A DNA stretch of 64,000 nt from Pteria penguin (GCA_035048485.1 CM068588.1:25039118-25103117), one strand, 5' to 3'; numbered from the stretch's first letter, positions 24,151 through 39,100 are shown. The notes: a model not told the origin generated them from the sequence alone. A program made the numbers and translations.

Positions 24151-27100
24151 CTGAATAAAAGTAGGACTAGTATATTGGAAAATGAAGATTATCTTCTTTA
24201 TATGTTCCCTTATGAATATTATCTTCTTTATATGTTCCCTTACGGGGGTTGGTATCATTACCAGATTTGACCAGAATTTGTTTCTTTTATGACGAAGATC
24301 TACATACATATCGATATTTCGCCTATCGTATGTACTGTTTCTAAGAAATATCCTTTTCCGTTGATTTCACATTTTCTATTTACATTTCGGTGTTATTTCT
24401 TTATATGCATATTTTGAACATTTCATTTTTCTGTAAGTTGAAGGCATTTGTTGAAGGCCGAAGGAAGACACTTACTCCTATAGACCCATGGATCTAAATT
24501 TTCTTTTCGACTGTATGATAATATATATGCCACAGTTACATAGTACAAATTTCCTGTGTAGTCTAGAAAGTTAAAGTTTTACACGCATATGGATACGCAA
24601 CCTTAAGAGGTTATCGGCATGTATTATACGTACTCATCTGCTAGTAGTCGCCGTCTGAAGGAGGAGGACACACCTTGTATTTTCCATATCCCAACTCTAC
24701 TGTCGCTGCTAAATAAATTTTGTAGAGACACTAGAAGTATATTTCTGAAACAAAAAAAAAAAAATCGAATAGTGGTATTTTTCAAAAATGGTATATAAAA
24801 ACTTTCTACACATGTTAGTTTAGTATTTGTGACCTTTATATTTTGAAAATTCATTATCCAACACTACTACCATATTCATAATAATATGATTTAATTTTAC
24901 AAATAAAATTAGTGTATTTACAGAAAAATCCCTAAAGTGTGATCATTCTACATTTTAAGTAAGATGTGCTTGTTTACTTTACAAAAGAAGGTAGATATTT
25001 AATATTTTGTAAGAGTGTTCAATTTAGAAAAAAAAAACTTTCAACAGATAAGGCTCATTTCTTATAATGCTGCTATAAAATTTGCATTGTATTTTTTAAG
25101 AATTTAACTAATAAATTTTGTAGAGTTTCAGATAAAACTGTTTTTATCACTTTTATCACTACTGGGATGTCACTTTGCATACCTGATCTCAGGATTCATT
25201 TATTTTCATATATTTTCTACTTTATTTGGATGCCTATAGGATTCAGTTGGGGTATTGGCTCCTTTATTAATGCAATCATCGCCAAATTTTGCCAAATAAC
25301 ATACTGTATAAAGATAAGCCAAAAAGAATACTTCAAGGCTTTATGTTTTTGTGAGGGAATAATATCTATAAAATTTGCGAACATAAAACGCTACCAAAAG
25401 AAGGGTGACTATTGTGTATAGTAAATATAGAACATATATACCTTTTAATTTTGTGCAAAACTAACACCTCGCTAACAGTAACATATCGCCAACACTAACA
25501 TATTACTAACAATAACACCTCGCTAACAGTAACATATCGCCAACACTAACATATTACTAACAATAACACCTCGCTAACAGTAACATATCGCCAACACTAA
25601 CATATTACTAACAATAACACCTCGCTAACAGTAACATATCGCCAACACTAACATATTACTAACAATAACACCTCGCTAACAGTAACATATTACTAACAAT
25701 GAAGCATCGCTTATAGTAACATGTCGTCAACACTAAGTTATTAATAACAATAACACATCGATAACAGTAACACATAGCTAACACTTACACATAACTTGTT
25801 CCTACGAATCGCAAACAATAACATATCGATAACAGTAAAACTTCTATAACACTAACACATCGCTAACCAGTAACATTTCGCCAATACTAACATATTACTG
25901 ACAGTAATACATCGCTAATACTAAAATATAGCTTATAGTTACAAATCGCAAACAATAACACATCGATAACAGTAAAACTTTCTTGACACTAATACATCAC
26001 TAACAGTAACATATCCCTGACAGTGACATATCACTAACACTAACAAATAGCTCAGAGTAATCCATAGCTAACGTTAACACAAGCTGACAGTAACACATAG
26101 CTAGCTAACATTAACATTTACATAGCTAACACATAGCTAACATTAATACATAGCAAACTACCATATCGTCATCAGCAACACATCGATCACACTAATATTC
26201 GCTAACAAAATACATCGCTAACATATAACTAATGCATTGATAATTCTAACATATCGCTAACACTAACACATCATTAACAGTAACATCACTGACACTAACA
26301 TGTCGCTAACACTAATATGTCACTAACACTAGCACAAAGTAATACTGATTTTATAATACATACTAGTTTATACTTTGGTTTCTGTGAAATGTGAATCATA
26401 TTGTATAAATTAGATAAGGATATTCACCTTTGTGTTTGTAGTGCCGATACCGAGATGGAGTGACGTAGTATGATCATGTGATCTCTGGGTACCATGGTAT
26501 CCACTCTCACCATGGCGGAAGTTCCGGTGACATTATTGTCGGCCGTTTGTACTTTTACAATCATGGACATGATGTATCGGGTACTAGCATAAAGAAGCGC
26601 ATTGTTGGCCACGTAGAACTCACCCGAATTCTCGGAAACTCCGAACACGTTCTTACCCAGAGTTATAAACCTGACCGTATCAGTTGCTGTAGGAGTCAGT
26701 CCAAAGTCCGCAGCCGTCAAAGTTGTGATTACTTCGTTCGTACTAGCTGTTGTCGGACATTCGAACGAAAAGTATGGTGACGTCAAAGACGTTGATGATG
26801 AGGAAGAACCGTCATCGTTGACGTCTATTAAATCGACTACGACTGACGTCATACCTGTCAAAACTGGAGTCCCTTTGTCTTCGGCAAATAGTTTGAATGC
26901 AATGCGAGGAATAGATTCGAAGTCTGGAACAGACTTTACCGTCAAAGAACCAGTATTGTCAACAGAAAACATACTGCTCGCAACCACATCGGCTCGATCA
27001 ATGTAGTAGATGATATCCCCATTCACACCACTGTCGAGATCGCTGGCCGATATGATCGACAATTCATAACCAATAGGGGAATTCTCCACCAATGTCAAGG

Positions 27101-30100
27101 TTATCAGACCAGACGTAAAAGTCGGGGAGTTATCATTAACATCAATTAACGAGATGTGACAACGTTTGTTATATACCAGAGTTGGATTGTTTTGATCTTC
27201 TATATAAATGGTGAGGTAGTAGTTGGGGTGGTCCTCGTAATCTAGTTGTTTGGCCGTTTTTATCACGCCATCTAACAAACCAATAGCAAGATTACCATTA
27301 TGATTGCCACTCAGTATAGTGAAGTGTATGGTAGCTCCTGGCGCGTGAATATTATCAGGAGTTATCGTTCCTAATGGACTAGGCACAGATGCCGACTCAC
27401 TGGCAGTAAATGTGAAGTCTCCTGCAGATGGCGTTAGCGGTGGATCTATCGTGACATGTACCGTTGTTGCAGATGTTAGTCGAGGTATTCCCTTGTCGAT
27501 AGCATGTACTATGACGTCATATGTATCCGATACCGCCGTTAACTGATTGGCAGTGGTGATCTCACCTGACGACTTGTCTATCATAAATAAGTCGTCTGGA
27601 TCACCACTAACGATGTAATATTCTATGTCCTTATTCACACCTGAGTCTTGGTCCGTAGTAGTGAGCTGCACTAGACTGGTACCTATGGGATCTGTTCTTC
27701 CAACCGTTACATGATACGATCCACTACCATATACAGGTTTGTTATCATTAGCATCAAGTACAGTAATTGTCACAGTAGCTGTCCCTGTGTTCTGAGGAGA
27801 CCCAGCATCTTCTGCGATAACAATCAAATTATAATTGTCAATCGTTTCACGATCTAAGACACTGATAATCTTAAGATAACCGTCATTTGAATTCAAAGAA
27901 AATTTCAAATCGTTATTTCCATTCAGAATCCTGTATGAGACAGCTCCATTGGCTCCCAAGTCCCCATCAGTCGCTTGCAAGATATATATCACCTGACCAA
28001 CAGTCACTAACTCACTCACTTGCAGTCTGTATGTTATTTTATCAAATGTTGGGGTCTGATCATTCAAATCGTTTATATTTATGACCACGTCCGCGGTACT
28101 GGACATTGGTGGAGTTCCGGTATCAGTGGCAGTGACTTTTAAAGCGTACGAAGATCTTGATGACGCACTCAGTGCCGAATTTACTTTGATCAATCCCGAA
28201 GTAGCGTCAATAGTAAAGTCACCTAAACCTTCCCCAGAACTTAATGCAAATGCAAAGACTTTGTTAGGGCCATCGTCGACATCTGAAGCTGTAACAGTAC
28301 CTACTGGGTCGTTCACGGTTGCATCTTCGTCGATTCTGAAGGAGTATAATGTTGGTGAAAAGACAGGTGCGTTATCATTGACGTCCGTAAGCGAGATTGT
28401 CAACGTCATGGCATCTCTCAGAGCCGTGCTATGGCGGTTCGTTGCTTGTATTGTTAAGGTGTAGGAACTCGTTGTGTCTCTATCCAAGGACCCTATCACC
28501 AAGACCTCTCCGGAATGAACATGAACAGAGAACTTACCGTCCGAATTTCCAGACAAAATCACATAGTCTAAATCCCCTGCACTGCCCTCGACCGCTCCGC
28601 TCGCAGTGGCGTCAGCATCGTATATCACAGTGTTGAGTGACGTAACTTCTGTTATGCTTACCGATGGCGTGGTCGATGCGAACCGTGGTTGGGCATACGT
28701 AGGCGTAACGTCAATGACGACAGTAGCGGTCACTGATCGTGAAACAATTCCTTGATCTTTACCTTCGATCAAAAGTACATATTTACCTAGAGTCTCAAAG
28801 TCTAACGCTGTATTGACTTCAATATCACTACCGTCCAAACGGAATGCACTACCGGTGTTACCATTGACAATCGACAAAAGAACATTTCCGTTCATTCCTT
28901 TATCGGCATCAGATACTACAACTTGTCCAATTTTAGATCCTACTGGCTGATTTTCGTTCACCGATACTGGATATACATTTTGTGAGAACTTGGGATCGTT
29001 GTCATTAACATCTGTAACCGTTAAATCTAATGTCGCAGATACGGTATCCCCATGACCGTTGTCGGCTACAATGGTTAAGGAATAGGACGGATTCGTCTCT
29101 CTGTCGAGGAACTGAGACAAAAAGATACTCCCTGATGTGTGATCGATCACAAAGGTTCCATCATTACCGCCAGTTATTGAGTAAGACATTTGTGAGTTAA
29201 CATCTTGATCTTGTGCAGTAACAGTGAAAATAGCCAAACCAAGGGCGGTATCCTCCGCTCGAGAATGGGTATACGTATTCCCCACAGCGAGAAAGTCCGG
29301 GTTAAACTCATCCACATTCTGTACTTTGACAACGACGATAGTAGTACCTGTCAGAGATGGCGAACCACCATCAGAAGCTTCCAGTGTTAAAGTATAGGAG
29401 AGAGTGGTCTCGGCATCCAGGCTCGCAACAAGAGTTAATTGACCTGCTGTAAAAGAAAACTTTCCAGCAGCGTTTCCATTCGTAATTGAATAGGTCAAAA
29501 CTGCATTATTACCTGCATCGGTATCAGTAGCAGGTAAAATTTTAATGACAGTGTTCACGGCCAAATCCTCTGCTACTGATAGGTCGAAAAATGTCGATGG
29601 AAACGTAGGCACTCCATCGTTGGCGTCGTCCACGGTAATTGTAAGAGTGCTATCCGCTGTTCTACTGAATACCACATCGGTTATACGTATTCCGATGGTA
29701 TACGAGGCTGTTGCCTCTCGATCCAGGGAAGCCAATACCATGACGTCTCCTGTATAGGCATCCAGTACGAACTTGTTACCGGTATTACCGCTGATGATGG
29801 AGAATTTCTTCTGGCCAGATGCTGCGTTCCCGGTAACTGTGAAAACGACCGTTCCGTCGTTTGCGGACTCTATAATATTAGCGGTGTCCGGTAAATTCGT
29901 TATTTGTGGGTCAGACTCGACAGCGACCACGATAAAGGTTGTAGTTGTTTTAGGAGAAGTACCAGAGTCGGATACTTGTATTTGTAGTTGATAATTATTT
30001 TGTGTTGGTTGTTTGTTGTAAACAACATTACCGGCAGGTGTCACTGCAAAATCTGTGTTCGTATTACCATTTGCTATGGAATACTTCAGCTGTGCATTTA

Positions 30101-33100
30101 CACCTGCGTCGCTGTCAGTGCAGCCTAAAGCTTGTACAGTGTCGCCAATAGTAATTGGAAGCGTTGCGTCCACTTTGAACACTCGACTACAAGATGGCGC
30201 GAACTCATTGACGTCATCAACATTGAAAGTAACCGTCGCAGTCCCTGTCTTCTTACTGGTCGCGGATTTATCTGATGCCTCCACGACAACTTCATACCGT
30301 GCTATTGTTTCTCTATCCAGTCCATTTACCAAAACTATTTTCCCAGAATCCACCTCTATGCTAAATACTGACGTGTGTGAAGTAAGGGTGTAACTCAGGA
30401 TGCCGTCCAGTCCTGAATCTCCGTCCGTGGCCGTTATTGTGTAAACTGTGGTCCCTGCAGTAGAAATTATACTTATTAGATATTTTTGTTTTACATCACA
30501 CCAAGATTATTGTATGTAAATAGCGGCATCTGTATGGTGCAATGCACAGAAATTTATACCTATACATTGGTTCCACCCCAAGCGACGTTGAATCTTATGC
30601 GTGCCATGTCTACCGTGCCACAAGACATACACAATATAATAATTGCAAAAATAAAAGAGTTCATTGGAATGAATAACAGAAAACTGAGCGTTTAACTGAG
30701 AAGATTCCATGGAATTGTAATGTCAGCTTGAAGTTATAATGTTTAAGGTATTGAACTATGGTGGACCTCTCTTTAAAGACAAATCCATCTTTGAGTGGAG
30801 TAAAATTTAAAAAAAAACAAACAAACAAAATTAAAAAAAAAACCAACAAACAAACAACAACATTCAATAGAAAGGAAAGCAAAACTGTCAAGGTACTATG
30901 TACCTCTTTTATGCGATGTAAAGAAGTCATCTACTTCTTTACAAAGGTTTCAAATCGTTTAAGTCATTAGGTAAGCTGTTTGGTTCGTGGTCGAAAGGTT
31001 CAGGATTCGAATCCCATTAGCTTTTTGTCAGTGCCCTGTCATTCTGCTGCGTAGCAACTGAGGACTTGTGACATAATAAAGGTGTTATGTTAAGGTCCTT
31101 TACCGTTACGGTGGGTATGTTGTATATAAGTACATACCTATGCAATGCTTCAGGTAAATACATGCACCATATAGGTCAAATCATCTCGGTGTTACGTAAA
31201 AGAAATATCAGACCGCACAAAACTTCCAAAATGACAACATACTTAGCCCTATATGAATGATAGGGCCATAACTCCTTACGTTGCATAAACTTGCAATTTT
31301 GATAAACGGAATAACCGGCACGATACTACGCATTTCGGTATCAAATGGAGCAAATTTCTAAAATATATAAACATTAAGCTAACGATCGGCAATGATAACT
31401 TGCCATCGATCTGTCGTCTAAACGTTCCACACACATTTTTTCCCAACCTGTGTCAAATTTGCCGGTTTGTGTATATGAATCTGAATCATCCACATGTTTG
31501 ATTCTGCTACCGAGATGCAATTACGCAAGCGTGGGGATGATTCAGACAACATATAAACAAACCGGCAAATTTAACACAGGTTGGAAAAGAATGTGTGTGG
31601 AGCGTTCAGACGACAGATCTGGGGTAAGTTATTATTGTCGATCGTTAGTTTAATGTTCATATATGTTAGGTATTTGCCGAAATGCGTAGAATCGTACCGG
31701 CCATTCCGTTTATCAAAATTGCAAGTTTACGCAACGTAAGGAATTGTGGCCCTATCATTCATATAGGGCCACTGCTTGCGGCTACAACATACTGACCCTT
31801 ATTTCCTACATCTATATATTTGCCCTGATGTAAAAATACGAAATTTTCTCTTGTGTATTAAACAAGTACAGTTAAATTAATTTGGGTATTTGCTAGAATT
31901 CATTTTACTTTTTATTGTGTAATCTATGATGCGTGTATGGCATTAACGAGAAGCACATATTGTGAATCGCTTGTAGTGGTGCAATTCTATTGCTTACTTG
32001 ATGGAGCTGATATTAAATATATTTATTGTATGAACAAAAGGGTAGTTTACATATGCCTCATCATCTATCCTATCAGAGGCGGGTTACTTTGTCGCTAGCG
32101 TGTTTGGCTCAGTGCCATGAAGTCATGAGATGGGGAACAACCTACGACTTTTCAGTGTCCAGTCTTTCAGACGAGACTGTATTTAAAAAGAGATTTGATT
32201 TGTTACACAATCTGATTAAAACGATATCTTTATTCCGCTTCTCTTTTTGTCCCATTACAGATAAAGATCTGGCGAAACTCCGTAAGAGGTCATGTTCTGG
32301 TGAACTCTGATTTTTAGCCAATGAGTGGATCGGCTACAAATTCCTAGGAATGAAATTAACATCCACGGTGTGCATGACCAACAAGGTAGTTTTTGAACAG
32401 TGTTTGTTACATATTGCGTCACAATCACGTGCCTATCCGAGTCATTGATTGGCTATGGGAAATAACGGTTTCGGTGACTGAAACGTCATCAGAGTTCACC
32501 AGAAGATGACCTCTTACGGGGTTTCGCCAGATCTTTATCCGCAATGGGACAAATAGAGAAGGGGAATAACGATATGGTTTTAATCAGATTGTTTGTTACA
32601 TGGATTGATTTTTCTCTGCAATAAATGCATCAGGCAGATGCCGAAACTATATACTGAAATAGAATTGGTGTAAGATTTTAAAAAATATTAGAGGAATATA
32701 TCCTTACCCAGAGCCGCATCTTCACCGACGTTTGCAGTGAATGTGCCAGTAAATGTTGGTGTGAACTCGTTCACTCCCGTGATGGATATAACGGCATTGG
32801 CCGTAGCTGCCAGAGCAGGCGATCCACCGTCACGTGCTTGTAATGTCAACTCACACAAGGTGGCGCTCTCATAGTCCAAAGCCGCTGCATTCGAGATCAC
32901 ACCCGAAGCTGCATCGATCACAAAGTTACACCCCGGCGCAGTATGACCAGCTACAAAATCACTAAAGCGATTATAATATTTTCATTTATGAAAGGAATGT
33001 GTACGAAGCGGTTATTTAATGTCAATAAAAGTATCAGATTGAAGTTGCTTGTAAAAAATATGTATGTATTACATAATATTTCAGACATATTTTATTTTAA

Positions 33101-36100
33101 AGTAGCAACGTACTTTCGTCTCAATGCACTATCTATATGTGCACTGTGTATTACTGTAACGGTATAAAGACCAGCATCAATGATGTCTCATCCGGGTTCT
33201 AAGACTTTTCACAACAAGCACCTGTATGATAATGTGGTGTTTTGGTGTACAGTATTGATGCGCTTGTATTTAATCATTCTCTACATAGTGGTGTCGCTCT
33301 ATGCACTCATTTACATGTAAGTGAGGGCAACTGAGACAACTCCGGATAGAAAATGATATTTGATGAAAATCTATATACCGGTAGTGGACCTGGACATCCC
33401 CGTTGTGGCACTTAGACTCGTTGCGATTTATATGTACACATATAACTTATCGTTATGGACTATACCCTGAAACATGATGAGTCGTTATACCATACGCTAG
33501 TCCTAAGACTATGTCAGGTAAAACTCGTACATTTTTGTGTGCAAGTGTACCTATGAAATCTATCAAGGACGTTCATTAATGATTTACATGCATCCCTGAC
33601 CCTGCCTGTAATATTGTTTCTATGACATCACAGTTTCTTACCTGTAATGACGTATTGTATTTGGGCGTTGGCACCTTTATCCTGATCAGTGGCCGCCACT
33701 GTTAAGACGCCAGAACTTACGGCCTCGTCCTCACCTACCGTCACGGTGTATATACTCTATAAACATTAAATCACTTATCAATGATGTGAAATACAGACTT
33801 ACGTTCTATGTCTCAACACATACACGTACCAGTGTAGACTATCATGGATCCCTGGAAAGTAGAGAGTTAGCGTCTCCTGTTTGACTCGCCATATCTGTCA
33901 AGAATGCCCAAACCATAAAGACAACACAAAACTATTTCAATACTACACTGAAAAAAAACAGAAGTGTAGGTTCCCACCAGTACTAAGGAGAAACTACATT
34001 ATCAATGACTACATGTATTTTTGGGATGCGAAAGTATTTAGGTCAATAATCTGTAAGGAAAATGCTAATGTAACAGTGTAATGTCACCGGCGTACGACCA
34101 CAGTAAACATCTCTGGAAGCCAGATGAAAGACCAAGAGCCCGGGCAGAGTAAGCGTCTCCTGTGTGGCCATATACTACCGCTATGAATGTCCAAATCATA
34201 CAGATGACTACCCCCCCCCCCCCAAAGCGAAAAAAAGCATACCATTCTATATAGGAAATAAATATGGCCTAAATGTCACGATAAATAGCATCAGGACAGG
34301 AGTATAAAATACTGCATAGAAAGTATCACATCCACACAACATCAGGACAAGGGTATAATGACACTGTACAGAAAGTGTCACAGTCATACAATATCAGGAC
34401 AGGGGTATAATGACACTGTATAGAAAGTGTCACAGTCATACAATATCAGGACAAGGGTATAATGACACTGTACAGAAAGTGTCTTAACCACACAACATAA
34501 GATCAGGGATGTAATGACACTGTATAGAAAGTATCACATCCACACAACATCAGGACAGGGGTATAATGGTACTGTATAGAAAGTGTCACAGTCATACAAT
34601 ATCAGGACAGGGTGTAATAACACTGTATAGAAAGTATCACATCCACACAACATCAGGACAGGGGTATAATGGCACTGTATAGAAAGTGTCACAGTCATAC
34701 AATATCAGGACAGGATGTAATAACACTGTATAGAAAGTATCACATCCACACAACATCAGGACAGGGGTATAATGACACTGTATAGAAAGTGTCACAGTCA
34801 TACAATATCAGGACAGGGGTGTAATAACACTGTATAGAAAGTGTCACAGCCATACGACATCAGGACAGGGGTATAATAACACTGTATAAAAATGTCACAG
34901 CCATACAACATAAGATCAGGGGTGTAATAACACTGTATAGAAAGTGCCACAGCCATACGACATCAGGACAGGGGTATAATGACACTGTATAGAAAGTGTC
35001 ACAGTCATACAATATCAGGACAGGGGTGTAATAACACTGTATAGAAAGTGTCACAGCCATACGACATCAGGACAGGGGTATAATGACACTGTATAGAAAG
35101 TGTCACAGTCATACAATATCAGGACAGGGGTGTACCAACACTGTATAGAAAGTGTCATAACCACACAACATCAGGACAGGGATGTAATAACACTGTATAG
35201 AACGTGTCTTAACCACACAACATCAGGACAGGGATGTAATAACACTGTATAGAGAGTGTCATAACCACACAACATCAGGACAGGGATGTAATAACACTGT
35301 ATAGAACGTGTCATAACCACACAACATCAGGACAGGGATGTAATAACACTGTATAGAGAGTGTCATAACCACACAACATCAGGACAGGGATGTAATAACA
35401 CTGTATAGAGAGTGTCATAACCACACAACATCAGGACAGGGATGTAATAACACTGTATAGAGAGTGTCATAACCACACAACATCAGGACAGGGATGTAAT
35501 AACACTGTATAGAGAGTGTCATAACCACACAACATCAGGACAGGGATGTAATAACACTGTATAGAGTGTGTCATAACCACACAACATCTGATCAGGAGTG
35601 TAAATACACTGTATAGAAATTGTTATTAGCAAGATGTATTGCGGATTGGATCATTTTCTATTGTTGTAGAAATTTTACGCAATTAATACAGATCAGAATC
35701 AGACAGACCATATCCACATACACATTATAAAAGTATGAATGAATATATTGTTATCATAGCGGCTCATTGTGATCACACGTCTTTTGCTATTAAATCTTTC
35801 TGATATTATTTCAAAAGAGCTTTGACATCAGAATTTATCTTGCAGTCTATAATTATAGTTCCTCTGTATTTGTCTTACTGTAATAAGACACTATAACACA
35901 CTATATCATATTGAAACAGGCAGGAGAAAAAGATGTGGCCGGACCCGGGAATCGAACCCGGAACCTTCCTCTTTGAAAGGCAGGCGTTCTCACCATTGAA
36001 CTATCAGGCCGATACCCATCCGTCACACTCCTTCTCTGCCAGAGGTTTTTTAATCCGGGAAACCGAAACACTCAACAACCCAAAGATGGTAACCCTCACA

Positions 36101-39100
36101 CAGCACACGCAACTCAGGAGACCTGACAACGGCACAAAAATTATCAGGCAGGAGGAAAAGATGTAGCCGGGCCCGGGAATCGAACCCAGAACTTTCTGCT
36201 ATCAATGTCGACGATCTTATCATTCACTCATCCAGGCCGATACCGATCCGTCACAATATAATACCTTAGTTTAGTTCATTCCCTTTCGAGAGGTTAATAT
36301 TATTATCTACATGCGTCACGTGGCTTGGGAGAATCCTCGAGAAAAAATCGATTTACTGATAAATGTTTTAGCTCAAAGCCCAAAATCCCAAGGCATACAA
36401 AAGCATTTAACAAAGATATAATTTGTGGAAATAAACCCTTATGAAACGCAACCACCCAACTTATAATTAATTAAATGGATAAGATTCACACACCAGTCCA
36501 TGTCTTGTAAAACGATTGATTGATATGTTTCTCATAACATGGGCATACATGTACATGTAGGTGTGCTAAATAAGAAATATAGGAATAAGGAAGCATTCTG
36601 TATGGTATGATATCATGATAGAACTCAGTTAAGAGCATTTTGCATGCTTACATGTTAGATATTTAGCTTCCCAAACCCGGAAACAGTTCACTTTGCTGAC
36701 TAAATGAAGAATTAAAACGCAATTCCACACGCGACTTAATTTATTCACGGTCTTAAGCCTACAATATAATTTCCTCCTAAGCGTTTACCTTATTATTATG
36801 TTAATTTTAGCAAACAATTAGATGCTTAAATCCGAGACAAGGAGAAAAATATTGCTTATTTTAGTCACTGCCATAAATAAGTATATATGAGAAATACAAT
36901 GCTGATTTTCTGTATATTCGATGATGTGTTACGACAGAAATATATCTTCGAAAATCAAATTATGCTAATACAAACAACGCAAGAAAGATAGCGACATGAA
37001 ATGCTTAGGTTCAGATTAACTGCTATCATCATATTTTTATCACTGAATCTATGTTCATCGTAAATAATGTTTCTGCCTCACTTGTATCTTACCTGGGCCC
37101 ACACAGGCGGGTTATCGTTGACGTCATTTAACGTCACGGTGACGTTACCTAGAATCTTGGCCGCCGTATTGTAGGTGGGGAAAGCAGACGTGGCAATAAC
37201 GTGTGTTTCTTGAACTTCTCTGTCCAAACTGCCCTTCGCCAAAAATATTCTTCCTGTGAATTAAATTACAAATTACACTATCTGAAACCATACAAAATAG
37301 GCAAAGTTGAAAGTTGTAATTTATAAATTACAAAATATTACTATAATTCTACCAGTGGCGTAGCGTCCATAAGGCAAGGCCAAGTAATGCATAGTCTCCT
37401 TTATTTTGAATTTTCATTTTTGGTATACATAGGCTTCCAAAATTCTGCCTACACTTATATTCAGGCTACGCTACGCCACTGTCTACTGAAAATATACTGA
37501 TATTTAAAACGATACCGATTATACCATATAGTTCATCGAAACAAAAGAAAACTATGAAATGAAAAAAAATTCATAAAAATGTCTTTTTATATCACTCACC
37601 TGTATTCTCTTCAATTCCAAATATAGACCCGGTGTCCTCTATGGCATATGTTATTTCCGCTTCGGGTGTCCCTGCGAGATCGGCATCTGTTGCTGAAATC
37701 ATAGCTATAAACGTCCCTTGTGGTGAGTTTTCGGCTAAAGCTACAATATACAAAATATAATAAGAACTGACTCAATATTACCAAAACCAACACAATATAT
37801 ACAGAAACATACAGGAAGTTGTGAAAAGACCATGAAATGAACTTTTAACTTTTTATGTTTTTATGCATTTTATTGAATATGTAATATAGGAGGAAATTTA
37901 TCGATAAAGTTCACAATTTGCACAAGATTTACAGACGTCTGTTTCAAAATAACATACGTGTTATGTGTCTATAAAAATCAGCTCAAATAATAATGAAAAC
38001 TTTCTTCTTCGAATTTCAGAGAATGAATGCGCTAAATGTCCGTAAGTCTGCAAGCCGAGATTTACAGGCTCTTAAATAACCTGAATACCTACAGACTTCA
38101 TAAACACCGTCGTTTGCTGTATCCCACACCACCGGATTATCGTCGACGCCATTGACGAACACCTCTATGGTCAGAGTGGACGTGTGTACAGGCGATCCTC
38201 GGTCCTTCACGGCTACCACCAGCGTGTAAGCGTTGGGCTCTGTATCCACATCTATTTGGGCCGCCAACCTGATCACACCACGATGGATTTTGAATTTTCC
38301 GAGAGCATTTCCTGATGTTGTAGATTTAAAACGAATATACAACTTCTTTGTAAATATAACAGGCGATTAGTAACAAAGGTTCAGTTATAAGATTGCGAAA
38401 TACCGGTGCATTTATGTATTTCGGGAAAGTATTGAAGTACTCAAGCAAATCTAAACAGACCTAACCCACACTTAAGTCGGTCGCTCTATTTTATAACTTT
38501 TTAATTCTCTGAAAAATCGCATTTCCCCTTAAACAGTTTACCTCAACGTACGGTTTGAGTAAAATGAGGAATGCGAGCATCTTGTTAAATCATGATGTTT
38601 TACAAATTGTTATTGTCAAAATAATGACCATTGCTGCCTACTCTTTTTTTTTCTTTCTTCTTCTTCTGCTTTTTTTTAAGGGGAGGGGGTGATATAATTC
38701 CTGTTTTACGTCACGTCAAGATTAATTCATTTATATGACAACTGCAAACTGCCTGATACCTTAAATCTATGCAACGAGTCCACCGAAGCAGTGAGGGATC
38801 CTTTACAAGCGTCGTCTCCTCTGTTTTACTTATTCTTTCGGAAAAGAGGATTTGCCGATTTGCCACTGGTAGGAATCAAATCCGGGATTTTTCAGTCATG
38901 AGCTGAGCACATTATCTATGAACTACGCCATCTCGGTTACTTAGGAGATTAACGTACTGTGTTTGATTGTTTCCGACAGGTATACCGTGGTTATACCATT
39001 GGAAACAGAGTTTTCCCGGCGATGCGGAGCCAGGAAAACGGTGGTTTCCAACGGTATAACCACGGTATACCTGTCGGAAACAATCAAACACAGTATGTTT

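Noticed and set aside
26478..30393. Several plus-strand frames opposite the 4-kb cadherin exon
   Set aside because: They are antisense shadows of a strongly supported exon, with no recognisable domains.
35921..36030. Possible functional tRNA gene on the minus strand
   Set aside because: B-box is good, but the anticodon arm does not pair properly and a second diverged copy follows, so a tRNA-derived retroposon is more likely.
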